In this document: piece after piece, positions 41,256 through 50,595 of the stretch
Numbering within the stretch: the first letter of the stretch is position 1
Layout: each line of letters opens with the position of its first letter
DNA from: Mycolicibacterium phlei
GTDB lineage: Bacteria; Actinomycetota; Actinomycetes; Mycobacteriales; Mycobacteriaceae
DNA: 64,000 bases
Assembly: GCF_001583415.1 (NCBI RefSeq)
Contig: NZ_CP014475.1
Span: 310,001-374,000, forward strand
Reading direction: 5' to 3'
Program-made: the position numbers and the translations under genes
The notes under the pieces: model-generated
The model's database searches: none
Told to the model about the DNA's origin: nothing
What the model saw: the letters and a program-made list of their open reading frames with translations, nothing else

Positions 41256-41705
41256 TCACTGCGGCCGCGTCACCAGCAGCGTGGCCCGGTAGTCCGACAG
41301 CCCGGGCGCGTCCTGCGGGGTGGTCGGGTAGGGGTCGAGCGCCTGCAGCGTGATCGCGTAGGCGCCGCTGTGGATCCGCTGCCGGTTCTTTTCGGGCGCG
41401 GGATTGGTGTTGAACTCCATGACGATGGTGCGGCCGTCGTCGACGACCACCGAGATCCGCGCCTGCCCGGTCCACGCGCACTCGACCAGCGTCGGGCAGC
41501 GGGAGTCCTCGAGCACCTCGGCGAACCGCAGCCGCAGCGGGGTGTCGGCGACGACCGCCTGCTGGCCGCCGGCCAGCACGAACGGCTCGCCGAGATGCGC
41601 GTCGACGGTGTCGGCCCGGGCCTGTTGGCCGGACTGACAGCCGACGACGGCGGCGAGCACCAGAGCCGTGGGCAACCAGCGGTGAACCCCGCGCAAGACA
41701 GCCAT
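41256..41705 (-). CDS. Putative lipoprotein (149 aa)
   Basis: From the ATG at 41705 the product has a lipoprotein signal: basic start, hydrophobic core LPTALVLAAVVGCQSG with a lipobox VVGC. The mature part has a paired Cys (SRCPTLVECAWTG) and predicted beta-strands (ARISVVVDDGRTIVMEFN; HSGAYAITLQALDPYP). No family recognised beyond resemblance to mycobacterial DUF-type lipoproteins. Its stop abuts that of egtE. Confidence 0.78.
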   Translation of the reverse strand: MAVLRGVHRWLPTALVLAAVVGCQSGQQARADTVDAHLGEPFVLAGGQQAVVADTPLRLRFAEVLEDSRCPTLVECAWTGQARISVVVDDGRTIVMEFNTNPAPEKNRQRIHSGAYAITLQALDPYPTTPQDAPGLSDYRATLLVTRPQ

Positions 41706-42050
41706 CGCTCCAACGCTAGATCCCGGTCCACGGGAATTGCGTTTTTCGGACAAGACTTTTCGCAAGAATGCATACCGGTTTGCCGCTAACCGTCAGAAAT
41801 ACGCCATAAACCAGCGCCAAGTGTCGTTACTTTAGCAAACGATTTTGCTGTCGCCGCGAAATGCGCTGCTCTGCGAAGACTTTGAGGTATGGAAACGCCC
41901 GGTCGGGACCAAAGTCCATACCGCTAGCGCTCCAACTCGTGCATATTTGCCTTACGTGTGGGTAAATTTCCTGCTCACGGCGTGCGGGCATACCGACACG
42001 GATATTCCCTCCGATATGTCCCAGCAAATAGATCTTGAATTGAGGCAGAA
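41706..42050. other. AT-richer divergent promoter region
   Basis: 345 bp between the lipoprotein and the large secreted protein, visibly lower in GC than the flanks (for example 41735-41860 and 41930-42050). It must carry two divergent promoters. It contains the inverted repeat AGCAAA-CGAT-TTTGCT at 41834-41849. No convincing ORF; short frames start without a ribosome-binding site. Confidence 0.6.
41834..41849. promoter_or_regulatory. Inverted repeat AGCAAA-N4-TTTGCT
   Basis: Perfect 6-bp arms separated by CGAT, in the middle of the AT-rich spacer, about 200 bp before the large secreted protein. Possible operator. Confidence 0.35.
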
Positions 42051-45000
42051 ATGGGATACAGCACATACGTCGGACGGGTCGGTGCGCTGGCCGTCGCGCT
42101 TGGAGTGGGATTCGCGGTGGCCTCGCCGACCGGTGTGGCCCTGGCCGACACCGAGACGTCGTCCACCGGGGCCGACGCCGGCGACTCCGTCGGCGCGGCG
42201 TCCGAGGCGGACGTAGCGAAGAGCTCAGAGCAGGGCCCAGAGCAGGGCCCCGAGAAGGGCCCCGAGCAGGTCAATGCTGCCACCGTCGGCGGCGGAGACG
42301 AGGGGAGCGCCGCCGGTTCCGACGACGGTGGCCCCGAGCCATCGGCCACCTCGCCCACCGCGAATCAGGTCGAGGTGGCGCCGGGCGTGGTCATCTCCAG
42401 TTCGGGTGGCGCGAACCACGACGACGAGGACGGGGACGACTGGGCAGTCGAGGATCTCAAGGAGTCCGAGGAGTCCGAGGAGTCCGGCAAGAACGACACG
42501 GCGGCCGAGCCGGCCGCAAAGTCTGACAAACCTGAGAAGTCGGGTACCGCAACCGAAACCGAACCGCTCACCAAACCCGCCCCGCGAGAGACCGTGGCAC
42601 CGGGGCCGAAGGTCAAGGCCGCCAACGTCACCGCGCAGGTGACGGCCGCCGCCGCAGTCGCCGAGCCGGTGGTCGAGAAGGCCGCCGAGGTCGTCGCCCC
42701 CGTCGCGTTGCGCGCGACCGTCGAGGAGCCCGCCGCGCCCGTCGTGGCCGCCCGGCCGGTGAACATCGTCGAGGCGCTCGTCAAGGCGGTTGTCTCCCCG
42801 ATCATCTCGACCATCCTGGCCGCGATCCCGGGGGACCCGGCCAGTAACCCGCTGGGCTGGCTGCTGCTGGCCGCCGCCCGCCGCGAGATCGGTGAGCCGG
42901 CCGCCCCGACGGTCTCGGCGGAGACGACGGAGACGACAGAGACCGTGGCCCGGATGGCCCTGGCCGCCGTGGCCGCCCAGAGCGCCACCGGCACCGACAT
43001 CGCGGCCGCCGACGCCTACAAGGTCGTCGTCAACGGCAACCGCGCCTACGTCACCAACAAGACCGCGGGTACCGTCACCATCGTCGACACCGCGACCAAC
43101 AACATCGTGAAAACCGTTGCCGCCGGGACCAACCCGGACGGCATCGCGGTCAGCCCGGACGGCTCCCAGATCTATGTGACGAGCTCGCTGAACAACACGA
43201 TCACCGTCGTGAACACCGCGACGGGCGCCAAGACCAGGACCGTCACGATCAACAACCCGACCGCGATCGGCATCAGCCCCAGCGGTCAGACGCTGTACGT
43301 CACCAGCGGTAAAGACGGCACCCTGGTGAAGATCACCACGGTGTTCTGGAACTCGGCGGCGATCAAGCTGCCCGCCGGATCCACCCCGACCGGGCTTGTC
43401 GTCAGCCCCGACATCTCCAACATCTACGTGATCAGCACCACCGCCACCGGCGGCAACATCTCCTCGGTGGGTGCGGCCGCCTACACCTCCACGCTGATCG
43501 CGTCGTTCACCAGCGCACCGACCTCGGTGGCGATCAGCCCGAACAGCCAGCGGCTCTACGTCACCACCGCCGACAGCACGCTGCGCGTCATCAACACCGC
43601 GACCAGGGCCGTAATCGCCACCCACACGGTCAGCGGTGCGCCGGCCAGCGTCAGCGTCAGCCCGGACGGCGCCAAGGTGTACGTCACCGACACCATGGGC
43701 GTGGTGTCCGCGCTCGACGCGACGACCGGTGCGCTGCTCAACACGTTCACCAGCCGGACCGCGACCACCCCGATGACCTCGCCCGTCTCTACCGCGGTGA
43801 GCGCCGACGGGACCAAGCTCTACGTCACCGACTACGACGCCGACGTCGTGCACGTCGTGTCGCTGGTGGCCACCAACACCGTGCCCGCCATCGGCACCGT
43901 CACCGTGGGCGCCCCGAACGGCGGCACCGGTGTGGTGACCGGGAAGGTGAACGCCACCGACCCCGACGGAGATCCGTTGCAGTACACGGTGACCGGTGGG
44001 CCGGCGAAGGGCAGTGTGACGCTGGCCGGTGACGGTACGTTCACATACACGCCGACGGCGACGGCGCGGCACGCGGCCGCCCAGGTCGGTGCCCCGGCGG
44101 CCGCCAAGATCGACACCTTCACCGTATCGGTGGCCGACGGCCGCGGTGGCGTGGTCACCACGACCGTCACCGTCAGCATCGCCCCGAGCAACGCGGTCCC
44201 GACCGCGCCGACGGTGACATCCTCGGTGGATCCGGCCACCGGTGTGGTGACGGGCAGCGTGTCGTTCACCGACGCCGACAACGACACGCTCACCTACACC
44301 GCGGGCCCCGCGGGCAAGGGTGTGCTGGACCTGCGGTCCGACGGCACGTTCACCTACACGCCGAGCGACGCGGCCCGCGAGGCCGCCGCGGCGCCGGGCG
44401 CCGGGCCCGACGCGCTGGTCGACACGGTCACCGTCACCGTCACCGACGGATACGGCGGTTCGGCCACGGTGACGCTGACTCTGACTGTCACACCGGCGGT
44501 TTCGGCTCCGACGGCCGGATTCGAGGCCGACGACCCGACCCTGGCCATCGGCGCGGTGCTCGGCCGGGTGACACCCGCCGACCCGACCGCCACCGGGCTG
44601 ACCTACACCGTCACCACCGGTCCGACCAAGGGACAGGTGCGCCTGGACGCGGCCACCGGAACCTTCACCTACGTGCCCAACGTCGACGCCCGCTACGCCG
44701 CGGCGGCCACCCCGGGACCCGACACCGACACCTTCACCGTCAGCATCACCGACGGCACGGGTGCGACCTCGACCGTCACGGTCACCGTGCAGGTCGCGCC
44801 GCCGCTGGAGTCGGCGATGGACCAGCGCTCCACCACGATCGCGGTGACGGTGCAGGAGATGTACTTCTTCACCCAGGCCGAGACCGACCTGGCGCTGGAC
44901 ATGCTCAAGGCCGCCGGGGTCACCAACATCCGAATCCTGCTGCCCTGGATGGGTGTTGAACCGCTCGACGACGCCTGGAGCTGGGCCGCGGTGGACCGGA

Positions 45001-45788
45001 TGGTCAACGGCGCCTACAGCCGCGACATCGAGATCCTTGCGGTGCTGAACTCGCCGCCGGTGTGGGCGTCGGTGCCCGACGTGCCGCTGCTGGCCGGCAG
45101 GCCCGCCAGCGTCGCCGAGTTCGCGGAGTTCGCCTCGATGGTCGCGACCCGGTACGCGGGCAAGATCTCGGCGTACGAGATCTGGAACGAGCAGAACTAC
45201 TGGGGCTTCTGGGCGCCCGGCCCGAACGCCGCGCAGTACACCGAACTGCTCAAGGCCGCCTACCCGGCGATCAAGGCCGCCGACCCGGACGCGGTGGTGC
45301 TCGTCGGCGGACTGGCCTCGGTGCTCGACTTCTTCGTCATCACCGCCAACCCGGTGCGGTTCGTGGAGGAGATGTACGCCGCAGGCGCCGCAGGGTATTT
45401 CGACGCCATCGCCTTCCACCCGTACCTGTACGGCATGAAGTTCTCGGCCGGGGCGAACACCGCGCAGGCGCCGCTGTGGCAGCTCAATCAGATCTACGCG
45501 CTGATGGTCGCCAACGGCGACGGCAACAAGAAGATCTGGGCCACCGAGTACGGTCAGCCGTCGCATCTGGTGTCGGAGGAGAGCCAGGCCGACTACATCG
45601 CCGACTTCCTGCGCACCTGGCGGACGCTGTCCTATGCGGGCCCGGCGTTCATCCAGACCATCAAGGACAACGCCGAGACCGACGAGAACGCCGCGAACAT
45701 GGGCCTGCTGCGGGCGGACTGGACGCCGAAGCCGGCGTGGGGCGTGGTCTCCGACATCATCGAGGAGAACCGGGCCCTGCTGACGTAG
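42051..45788 (+). CDS. Large secreted mosaic protein: beta-propeller, cadherin-like repeats, GH39-like hydrolase
   Basis: 1245 residues. Signal peptide ending GVGFAVASPTGVALA; a repeated SEQGPEQGPEKGPEQ stretch; an acidic, Glu/Ser-rich region to about 200; then NPLGWLLLAAARREI near 270. About 321-605 is a YncE/YVTN-type beta-propeller (NRAYVTNKTAGTVTIVDT; PDGIAVSPDGSQIYVTSS). About 610-916 holds three VCBS/cadherin-like repeats (DPDGDPLQYTVTGGPAKG; GDGTFTYTPT). From 923 a GH39/GH5-type barrel, with acid/base Glu1047 in IWNEQNYWGFW and nucleophile Glu1166 in IWATEYGQPS. It is expected to act on an extracellular or envelope glycan; the substrate is unknown. Confidence 0.88.
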   Translation: MGYSTYVGRVGALAVALGVGFAVASPTGVALADTETSSTGADAGDSVGAASEADVAKSSEQGPEQGPEKGPEQVNAATVGGGDEGSAAGSDDGGPEPSATSPTANQVEVAPGVVISSSGGANHDDEDGDDWAVEDLKESEESEESGKNDTAAEPAAKSDKPEKSGTATETEPLTKPAPRETVAPGPKVKAANVTAQVTAAAAVAEPVVEKAAEVVAPVALRATVEEPAAPVVAARPVNIVEALVKAVVSPIISTILAAIPGDPASNPLGWLLLAAARREIGEPAAPTVSAETTETTETVARMALAAVAAQSATGTDIAAADAYKVVVNGNRAYVTNKTAGTVTIVDTATNNIVKTVAAGTNPDGIAVSPDGSQIYVTSSLNNTITVVNTATGAKTRTVTINNPTAIGISPSGQTLYVTSGKDGTLVKITTVFWNSAAIKLPAGSTPTGLVVSPDISNIYVISTTATGGNISSVGAAAYTSTLIASFTSAPTSVAISPNSQRLYVTTADSTLRVINTATRAVIATHTVSGAPASVSVSPDGAKVYVTDTMGVVSALDATTGALLNTFTSRTATTPMTSPVSTAVSADGTKLYVTDYDADVVHVVSLVATNTVPAIGTVTVGAPNGGTGVVTGKVNATDPDGDPLQYTVTGGPAKGSVTLAGDGTFTYTPTATARHAAAQVGAPAAAKIDTFTVSVADGRGGVVTTTVTVSIAPSNAVPTAPTVTSSVDPATGVVTGSVSFTDADNDTLTYTAGPAGKGVLDLRSDGTFTYTPSDAAREAAAAPGAGPDALVDTVTVTVTDGYGGSATVTLTLTVTPAVSAPTAGFEADDPTLAIGAVLGRVTPADPTATGLTYTVTTGPTKGQVRLDAATGTFTYVPNVDARYAAAATPGPDTDTFTVSITDGTGATSTVTVTVQVAPPLESAMDQRSTTIAVTVQEMYFFTQAETDLALDMLKAAGVTNIRILLPWMGVEPLDDAWSWAAVDRMVNGAYSRDIEILAVLNSPPVWASVPDVPLLAGRPASVAEFAEFASMVATRYAGKISAYEIWNEQNYWGFWAPGPNAAQYTELLKAAYPAIKAADPDAVVLVGGLASVLDFFVITANPVRFVEEMYAAGAAGYFDAIAFHPYLYGMKFSAGANTAQAPLWQLNQIYALMVANGDGNKKIWATEYGQPSHLVSEESQADYIADFLRTWRTLSYAGPAFIQTIKDNAETDENAANMGLLRADWTPKPAWGVVSDIIEENRALLT

Positions 45789-45806
45789 GGCCCGTGGGGC
45801 CGGGGC

Positions 45807-47282
45807 TCAGTCGAAGTCCCAGGTGTGCACCGGTTCGTTGCTGTGCATCCGCTCGGAGTAGCGGCGCAGCATCTCGGCCAGCGCTGCGGGCCGCGCCATC
45901 CCGCGGTCCTGCAGCGCGTGCACCGTCGCCACCTGCCACGCCGAACCGTTGCGGCCGGACTTCACCCGTCCCTCGATCACCCCGAGGTAGCGGTCGCGGA
46001 CCTCGGGGGCGACCTCCCAGCGGCGCAGTCCCTCGTCGGCCAGCGGCAGCAGCTGGCGCAGCACCAGCTCGTCGGGGGTGACCTCGCCGAGGCCGGGCCA
46101 GTACATCCTGGCCTCCATCCCGTGCTGGGCGGCCTCGACGAAATTGTGTTGGGCCGCAGCGAAACTCATCTTCGTCCACAGCGGCCTGTCCTCCTCGGAC
46201 AATGTGCGCAGCGCACCGTAGTAGAACGCGGCGTTGGCCATCATGTCCACCACCGTCGGGCCCGCGGGCAGCACCCGGTTCTCCACCCGCAGGTGCGGGC
46301 GGCCGTTCACCACGTCGTACACCGGCCGGTTCCACCGGTAGATGGTGCCGTTGTGCAGCCGCAGCTCGGCCAGCTTCGGGATGCGGCCCTCGGCGAGCTC
46401 ACGCGCCGGGTCCTCGTCGGTCATCTCCGGCAGCAGCGACGGGAAGTAGCGGACGTTCTCCTCGAACAGGTCGAAGATCGAGGTGATCCAGCGTTCCCCG
46501 AACCACACCCGCGGCCGCACCCCCTGCGCCTTGAGCTCCTCCGGGCGGGTGTCGGTGGCCTGGGCGAACAGCTCGACGCGGGTCTCGGCCCACAGCTCGT
46601 GGCCGAAGAAGTACGGCGAGTTCGCGCCGACCGCCAGCTGCGGACCGGCCAGCACCTGCGCGGCGTTCCAGTTCTGCGCGAACTCCGCAGGCGACACCTG
46701 CAGGTGCAGCTGCATGCTGGTGCACGCCGACTCCGGCGCGATCGTCGCGGTCTGCAGGCTCAGCGGCTCCGGTCCGGGGATGTCGATCTGGATGTCCTCG
46801 CCGCGGGCGGTGAAGATCGAGTCGTTGAGCGCCTGGTAGCGCACCGACTCGCTCATCCACCGCCCCGACAGGTGCTCGGGCATCAGCGTCGGCAGGATCC
46901 CGATCATCACGATGTGCGCGTCGTGGCGGCTGGCCTTGGCCTCGGCGGCGTTCAGGCTGGCCCGCACCTCGGCCTCCAGATCCAGCGCGGCCCGGCCCGG
47001 CAACCGTCGCGGCGGAACGTTGAATTCGATGTTGTAGGCGCCTAATTCGGTCTGATACGCCGGATCGGCGATCGCCTGGAGCACCTCCTGGTTGGTCATC
47101 GCCGGCTGGTACGCCGAGTCGACCAGATTGCACTCGATCTCCATGCCGGTCAGCGGACGCTCGAAGTCGAAACTCGACTGCGCCAGCATCGTCTCGAACA
47201 CGTCGAGGCACTGCTGCACCTTGCGCCGGTACTCACGCCGGTGCGCGCCGCTGTACTCGGCCGACTTCACTTCCTCGCCCAC
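45807..47282 (-). CDS. GCS2-family glutamate-cysteine-ligase-like protein (Rv3698-like)
   Basis: About 491 residues. GCS2 signatures: LTGMEIECNLVDSAYQP (metal-binding Glu), YNIEFNVPP, TSMQLHLQVSP, LAVGANSPYFFG and ELRLHNGTIYRWNRPVYD. It is distinct from EgtA and probably ligates a carboxylate and an amine with ATP; the true substrates are unknown. Two GTG codons (47282, 47270) could be the start; both sit close to GAGG-like purines, so the N-terminus is uncertain by a few residues. A longer open frame upstream lies inside the methyltransferase gene region and is ignored. Confidence 0.85.
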   Translation of the reverse strand: MGEEVKSAEYSGAHRREYRRKVQQCLDVFETMLAQSSFDFERPLTGMEIECNLVDSAYQPAMTNQEVLQAIADPAYQTELGAYNIEFNVPPRRLPGRAALDLEAEVRASLNAAEAKASRHDAHIVMIGILPTLMPEHLSGRWMSESVRYQALNDSIFTARGEDIQIDIPGPEPLSLQTATIAPESACTSMQLHLQVSPAEFAQNWNAAQVLAGPQLAVGANSPYFFGHELWAETRVELFAQATDTRPEELKAQGVRPRVWFGERWITSIFDLFEENVRYFPSLLPEMTDEDPARELAEGRIPKLAELRLHNGTIYRWNRPVYDVVNGRPHLRVENRVLPAGPTVVDMMANAAFYYGALRTLSEEDRPLWTKMSFAAAQHNFVEAAQHGMEARMYWPGLGEVTPDELVLRQLLPLADEGLRRWEVAPEVRDRYLGVIEGRVKSGRNGSAWQVATVHALQDRGMARPAALAEMLRRYSERMHSNEPVHTWDFD

Positions 47283-47371
47283 GCCCTCATTGTTGACCGC
47301 CGAAACTGCGGAAGATGACGAAAATCGGGCGAAAGCCGTCAATTTCCGTAGTCTCGGCGCGTCGGGGGAGA

Positions 47372-48028
47372 TCAGCGGCGGGTGGCGACGACGATCTGCG
47401 GGCCCAGCAGCCCGCCGCGCAGCTCCACGTCGACCCCGGCGTGCCCGGCCAGCGCGCGCAACGCCGACGGACTGTAGGCGCGCACCGAGCTGACCAGCCC
47501 GTCGTGTACGGGCGCGAGCACCGGAGCCAGCGGCAGCAGCGTCGCCAGACGCAGCAGATGCAGCGGCGCCGGCGGCCGCGGCAGGTCGATGACCAGCAGC
47601 TTGTCCGCCACCCGGGCGCCCTCGGCGAGCACCCGCGCGGCCCGCTCGGGCGACAGGTGATGCAGCCCGAGCACCAGCACCGCCAGGTCGAACTGTCCGT
47701 CGGCGAACTCCGCCACCGAGTCCACGTCGGCGGTGGTCAGCCGCACGGTCGGATGCCAGTCCCGCAGCGTGCGCGACAGTTCGTCGTCGCCGCCGAGTTC
47801 CAGGATGCGCGGGTCGGCCACCTCGGCCACCTCGGCCAGCACGATCTCGGCGAACTGCCGGGTGCTGCCGAAGACGCCGCCGGTCCACCCCAGCATCCGA
47901 AGCACGGCGTCCGGGTCGACCTCACCGCGGTCGTCGAACCGGTCCAGCAGCCGGTCCAGGCAGGAGGCGTCGGGCCCGCCGCGGGGCATGCGGGTGAGGT
48001 CGACGCTCGAGGTGGCCATGCCGACCAT
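47372..48028 (-). CDS. Class I SAM-dependent methyltransferase (Rv3699-like)
   Basis: 218 residues from the ATG at 48028, preceded by AAAGGCGG. Motif I is [14 protein letters not shown] (about 74-87); motif [13 protein letters not shown]; post-[19 protein letters not shown]. The N-terminal helical part ([19 protein letters not shown]) is shared by a mycobacterial subfamily. Upstream of the GCS2 gene on the same strand, so the two probably form an operon; this pairing is the same as Rv3699-Rv3698. Confidence 0.85.
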   Translation of the reverse strand: MVGMATSSVDLTRMPRGGPDASCLDRLLDRFDDRGEVDPDAVLRMLGWTGGVFGSTRQFAEIVLAEVAEVADPRILELGGDDELSRTLRDWHPTVRLTTADVDSVAEFADGQFDLAVLVLGLHHLSPERAARVLAEGARVADKLLVIDLPRPPAPLHLLRLATLLPLAPVLAPVHDGLVSSVRAYSPSALRALAGHAGVDVELRGGLLGPQIVVATRR

Positions 48029-48106
48029 GATGACCGCCTTTCGCCGAACACGTCCGATCGGGTAGTCCATGATGGACGGCGGACCGCAGGGCGAGAGGGG
48101 AGAACG

Positions 48107-49636
48107 TTGGCCGACTTTGTCGCCGCGATCGATCAGGGCACGACGAGCACCCGCTGCATGATCTTCGACCACTCCGGTACCGAGGTCGGGCGGCACCAGC
48201 TCGAGCACGAGCAGATCCTGCCGAAGGCCGGCTGGGTCGAGCACAACCCGATCGAGATCTGGGAGCGCACCGCGGCGGTGATCATGTCGGCGCTCAACAA
48301 GACGAACCTGACGGCCGCCGATCTGGCCGCGCTCGGGATCACCAACCAGCGTGAGACGTCGCTGGTGTGGAACCGCAAGACCGGGCGGCCCTACTACAAC
48401 GCGATCGTCTGGCAGGACACCCGCACCGACCGGATCGCCTCCGCGCTGGACCGCGACGGCCGCGGCGACGTGATCCGGCAGAAGGCCGGGCTGCCGCCCG
48501 CCACCTACTTCTCCGGCGGCAAGCTGCAGTGGATGCTGGAGAACGTCGACGGGCTGCGCCGCGACGCCGAGAACGGCGACGCGATCTTCGGCACCCCCGA
48601 CACCTGGGTGCTGTGGAACCTCACCGGCGGCAGCCGCGGCGGTGTGCACGTCACCGACGTCACCAACGCCAGCCGCACCATGCTGATGAACCTGGAGACC
48701 CTGGACTGGGACGACGAACTGTTGTCGTTCTTCGGGATTCCGCGCCAGATGCTGCCCGAGATCAAACCCTCGTCGTACCCGCAGGCGTACGGGACAACGC
48801 GCGTCGACGGACCGCTGGCCGGCGAGGTGCCCATCACCGGCATCCTCGGCGACCAGCAGGCCGCCATGGTCGGCCAGGTCTGTCTGAACGCCGGTGAGGC
48901 CAAGAACACCTACGGCACAGGCAATTTCCTGCTCCTCAACACCGGTGAGAAGATCGTGCGCTCCAGCAACGGGCTGCTCACCACCGTCTGCTACCAGTTC
49001 GCCTCCGACGACGGTCCAGCGAAACCCGTTTACGCGCTTGAGGGTTCGATCGCCGTCACCGGGTCGGCCGTGCAGTGGCTGCGCGACCAGCTCGGCATCA
49101 TCAGCGGGGCGTCGCAGAGCGAGGCGCTGGCCCGTCAGGTCGAGGACAACGGCGGGGTGTACTTCGTGCCGGCGTTCTCGGGGCTCTTTGCGCCCTACTG
49201 GCGTTCGGACGCGCGCGGGGTGATCGTCGGGTTGTCCCGGTACAACACCAACGCGCACCTGGCCCGCGCGACGCTCGAGGCGATCTGCTACCAGAGCCGC
49301 GACGTCGTCGACGCGATGGCCGCCGACTCCGGGGTGCCCATGGAGGTGCTCAAGGTCGACGGCGGGATCACCGCCAACGACCTGTGCATGCAGATCCAGG
49401 CCGACGTGCTCGGTGTCGACGTGGTCAAACCGGTGGTGGCCGAGACGACGGCGCTCGGTGCCGCGTACTCCGCGGGCCTGGCGAACGGCTTCTGGGCCAA
49501 CACCGATGACCTGCGCGCCAACTGGCACGAGGACAAACGCTGGACCCCGCAGTGGAGCGAGGAGCAGCGCGAGCGCGGCTACGCCGGCTGGCGCAAGGCC
49601 GTCGAACGCACCCTCAACTGGGTCGACGTCGATTAA
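48107..49636 (+). CDS. glpK: Glycerol kinase
   Basis: 509 residues. The TTG at 48107 has GAGAGGGGA six bases upstream, giving [21 protein letters not shown], the correct FGGY N-terminus. [25 protein letters not shown] and [14 protein letters not shown] are FGGY signatures. Phosphorylates glycerol to glycerol 3-phosphate. Divergent from the methyltransferase; its stop codon lies in the first unit of a 16-bp tandem repeat. Confidence 0.96.
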   Translation: MADFVAAIDQGTTSTRCMIFDHSGTEVGRHQLEHEQILPKAGWVEHNPIEIWERTAAVIMSALNKTNLTAADLAALGITNQRETSLVWNRKTGRPYYNAIVWQDTRTDRIASALDRDGRGDVIRQKAGLPPATYFSGGKLQWMLENVDGLRRDAENGDAIFGTPDTWVLWNLTGGSRGGVHVTDVTNASRTMLMNLETLDWDDELLSFFGIPRQMLPEIKPSSYPQAYGTTRVDGPLAGEVPITGILGDQQAAMVGQVCLNAGEAKNTYGTGNFLLLNTGEKIVRSSNGLLTTVCYQFASDDGPAKPVYALEGSIAVTGSAVQWLRDQLGIISGASQSEALARQVEDNGGVYFVPAFSGLFAPYWRSDARGVIVGLSRYNTNAHLARATLEAICYQSRDVVDAMAADSGVPMEVLKVDGGITANDLCMQIQADVLGVDVVKPVVAETTALGAAYSAGLANGFWANTDDLRANWHEDKRWTPQWSEEQRERGYAGWRKAVERTLNWVDVD

Positions 49637-49697
49637 CTCAAGCGGTGCCTAACTCAAGCGGTGTCTAACTCAAGCGGTGCCTAACTCAAGCGGCGGC
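49634..49697. repeat. Four tandem 16-bp repeats at the glpK/AKR junction
   Basis: TAACTCAAGCGGTGCC repeats at 49634, 49650, 49666 and 49682, with one change (GTGTC) in unit 2 and a diverged end (GGCGGC) in unit 4. The first unit contains the glpK TAA; the last contains the TGA of the convergent aldo/keto reductase (49686-49688). Each unit has TAA on the + strand and TGA/TTGAGTTA on the minus strand, so both readthroughs meet repeated stops. Confidence 0.95.
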
Positions 49698-50555
49698 GTC
49701 GAGTTCGCGTTTGACGTCCTCGCTGAGCTCGATGTCGGCGACCGCGGTGTTCTCCTCGAGGTGCCGCAGCGACGACGTACCCGGAATCAGCAGCACGTTC
49801 GGCGCCACCGACAGCGTCCACGCCAACGCGATCTGCGCCGGCGTGCGGCCCTGCCGTTCGGCCTCGCGCTGCACCGCGGGATGGTTGAGCACCGGGCTGT
49901 CGGCCACGAACGCCGACCCAAGCGGGAAGAACGGCACGAACGCGATGTCGTGCTCGATGCAGGCGTCCAGCACGGGCTGTGAACTGCGGTCGACGAGGTT
50001 GTACTGGTTCTGCACGCACACGATCTCGGTCTGGTCCAACGCGATCCGCAGATGTTCGGGGCCGATGTTGGACAACCCGATTCCGCCGATCAGCCCCTCG
50101 TCGCGGGCCTTGACCATGGTGGCGAGCTGACGCTCGAACAGGTCGCGGTCCTCCACCTCGGGCACCGCGTCGTGGCCGAAGACGCGCAGGTTGACCGCCG
50201 CGAGCCGGTCGGTCTCGAGGGTGCTGAGGTTCTCCTCGATGCCCGCGCGCAGCTCGTCGGGTTCCTGCGCGGGCAGCCAGTCGCCGGCTTCGTCGCGGCG
50301 CGCCCCGACCTTGCTGACCAGCGCCAGGTTCTCCGGATACGGGTGCAGCGCTTCGTGAATCAACTCGTTGGCCACATTCGGCCCGTAGAACTGCGAGGTG
50401 TCGATGTGGTTGATGCCGAGTTCGACGACCCGGTGCAGCACCGCGATCGCCTCGGCGTGGTCCCGGGGCGGGCCCATCACCCCGGGGCCAGGCAGCTGCA
50501 TGGCGCCGAACCCGACGCGACCGACATGGAAGGAACCGAGTGGGAAGGTTTGCAT
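49686..50555 (-). CDS. Aldo/keto reductase
   Basis: 289 residues from the ATG at 50555 (MQTFPLGSFHVGRVGFGAMQ). AKR barrel: catalytic Asp/Tyr in NHIDTSQFYGPNVANELI, Lys in LALVSKVGAR; NADPH contacts in GIGLSNIGPEHL and LLIPGTSSLRHLEENT. Related to YghZ/IolS-type oxidoreductases; substrate unknown. A frame open to 50630 has no better start. Confidence 0.9.
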   Translation of the reverse strand: MQTFPLGSFHVGRVGFGAMQLPGPGVMGPPRDHAEAIAVLHRVVELGINHIDTSQFYGPNVANELIHEALHPYPENLALVSKVGARRDEAGDWLPAQEPDELRAGIEENLSTLETDRLAAVNLRVFGHDAVPEVEDRDLFERQLATMVKARDEGLIGGIGLSNIGPEHLRIALDQTEIVCVQNQYNLVDRSSQPVLDACIEHDIAFVPFFPLGSAFVADSPVLNHPAVQREAERQGRTPAQIALAWTLSVAPNVLLIPGTSSLRHLEENTAVADIELSEDVKRELDAAA

Positions 50556-50595
50556 ACCCAATCCGTACAACGGTCCCGCCGGGGCTATTCCGGAT

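Noticed and set aside
41827..42066. 79-aa minus-strand frame in the AT-rich spacer
   Set aside because: No ribosome-binding site, overlaps the start of the mosaic gene and shows no recognisable features.
42225..45566. Very long minus-strand frame opposite the mosaic protein
   Set aside because: The product is Arg/Gly/His-rich with no domain; the + strand frame has signal peptide and recognisable domains.
47283..47888. Extension of the GCS2 frame far upstream into the methyltransferase gene
   Set aside because: The extension is Arg/Ala/Gly-rich, antisense-like in composition, and covers a real gene in another frame.
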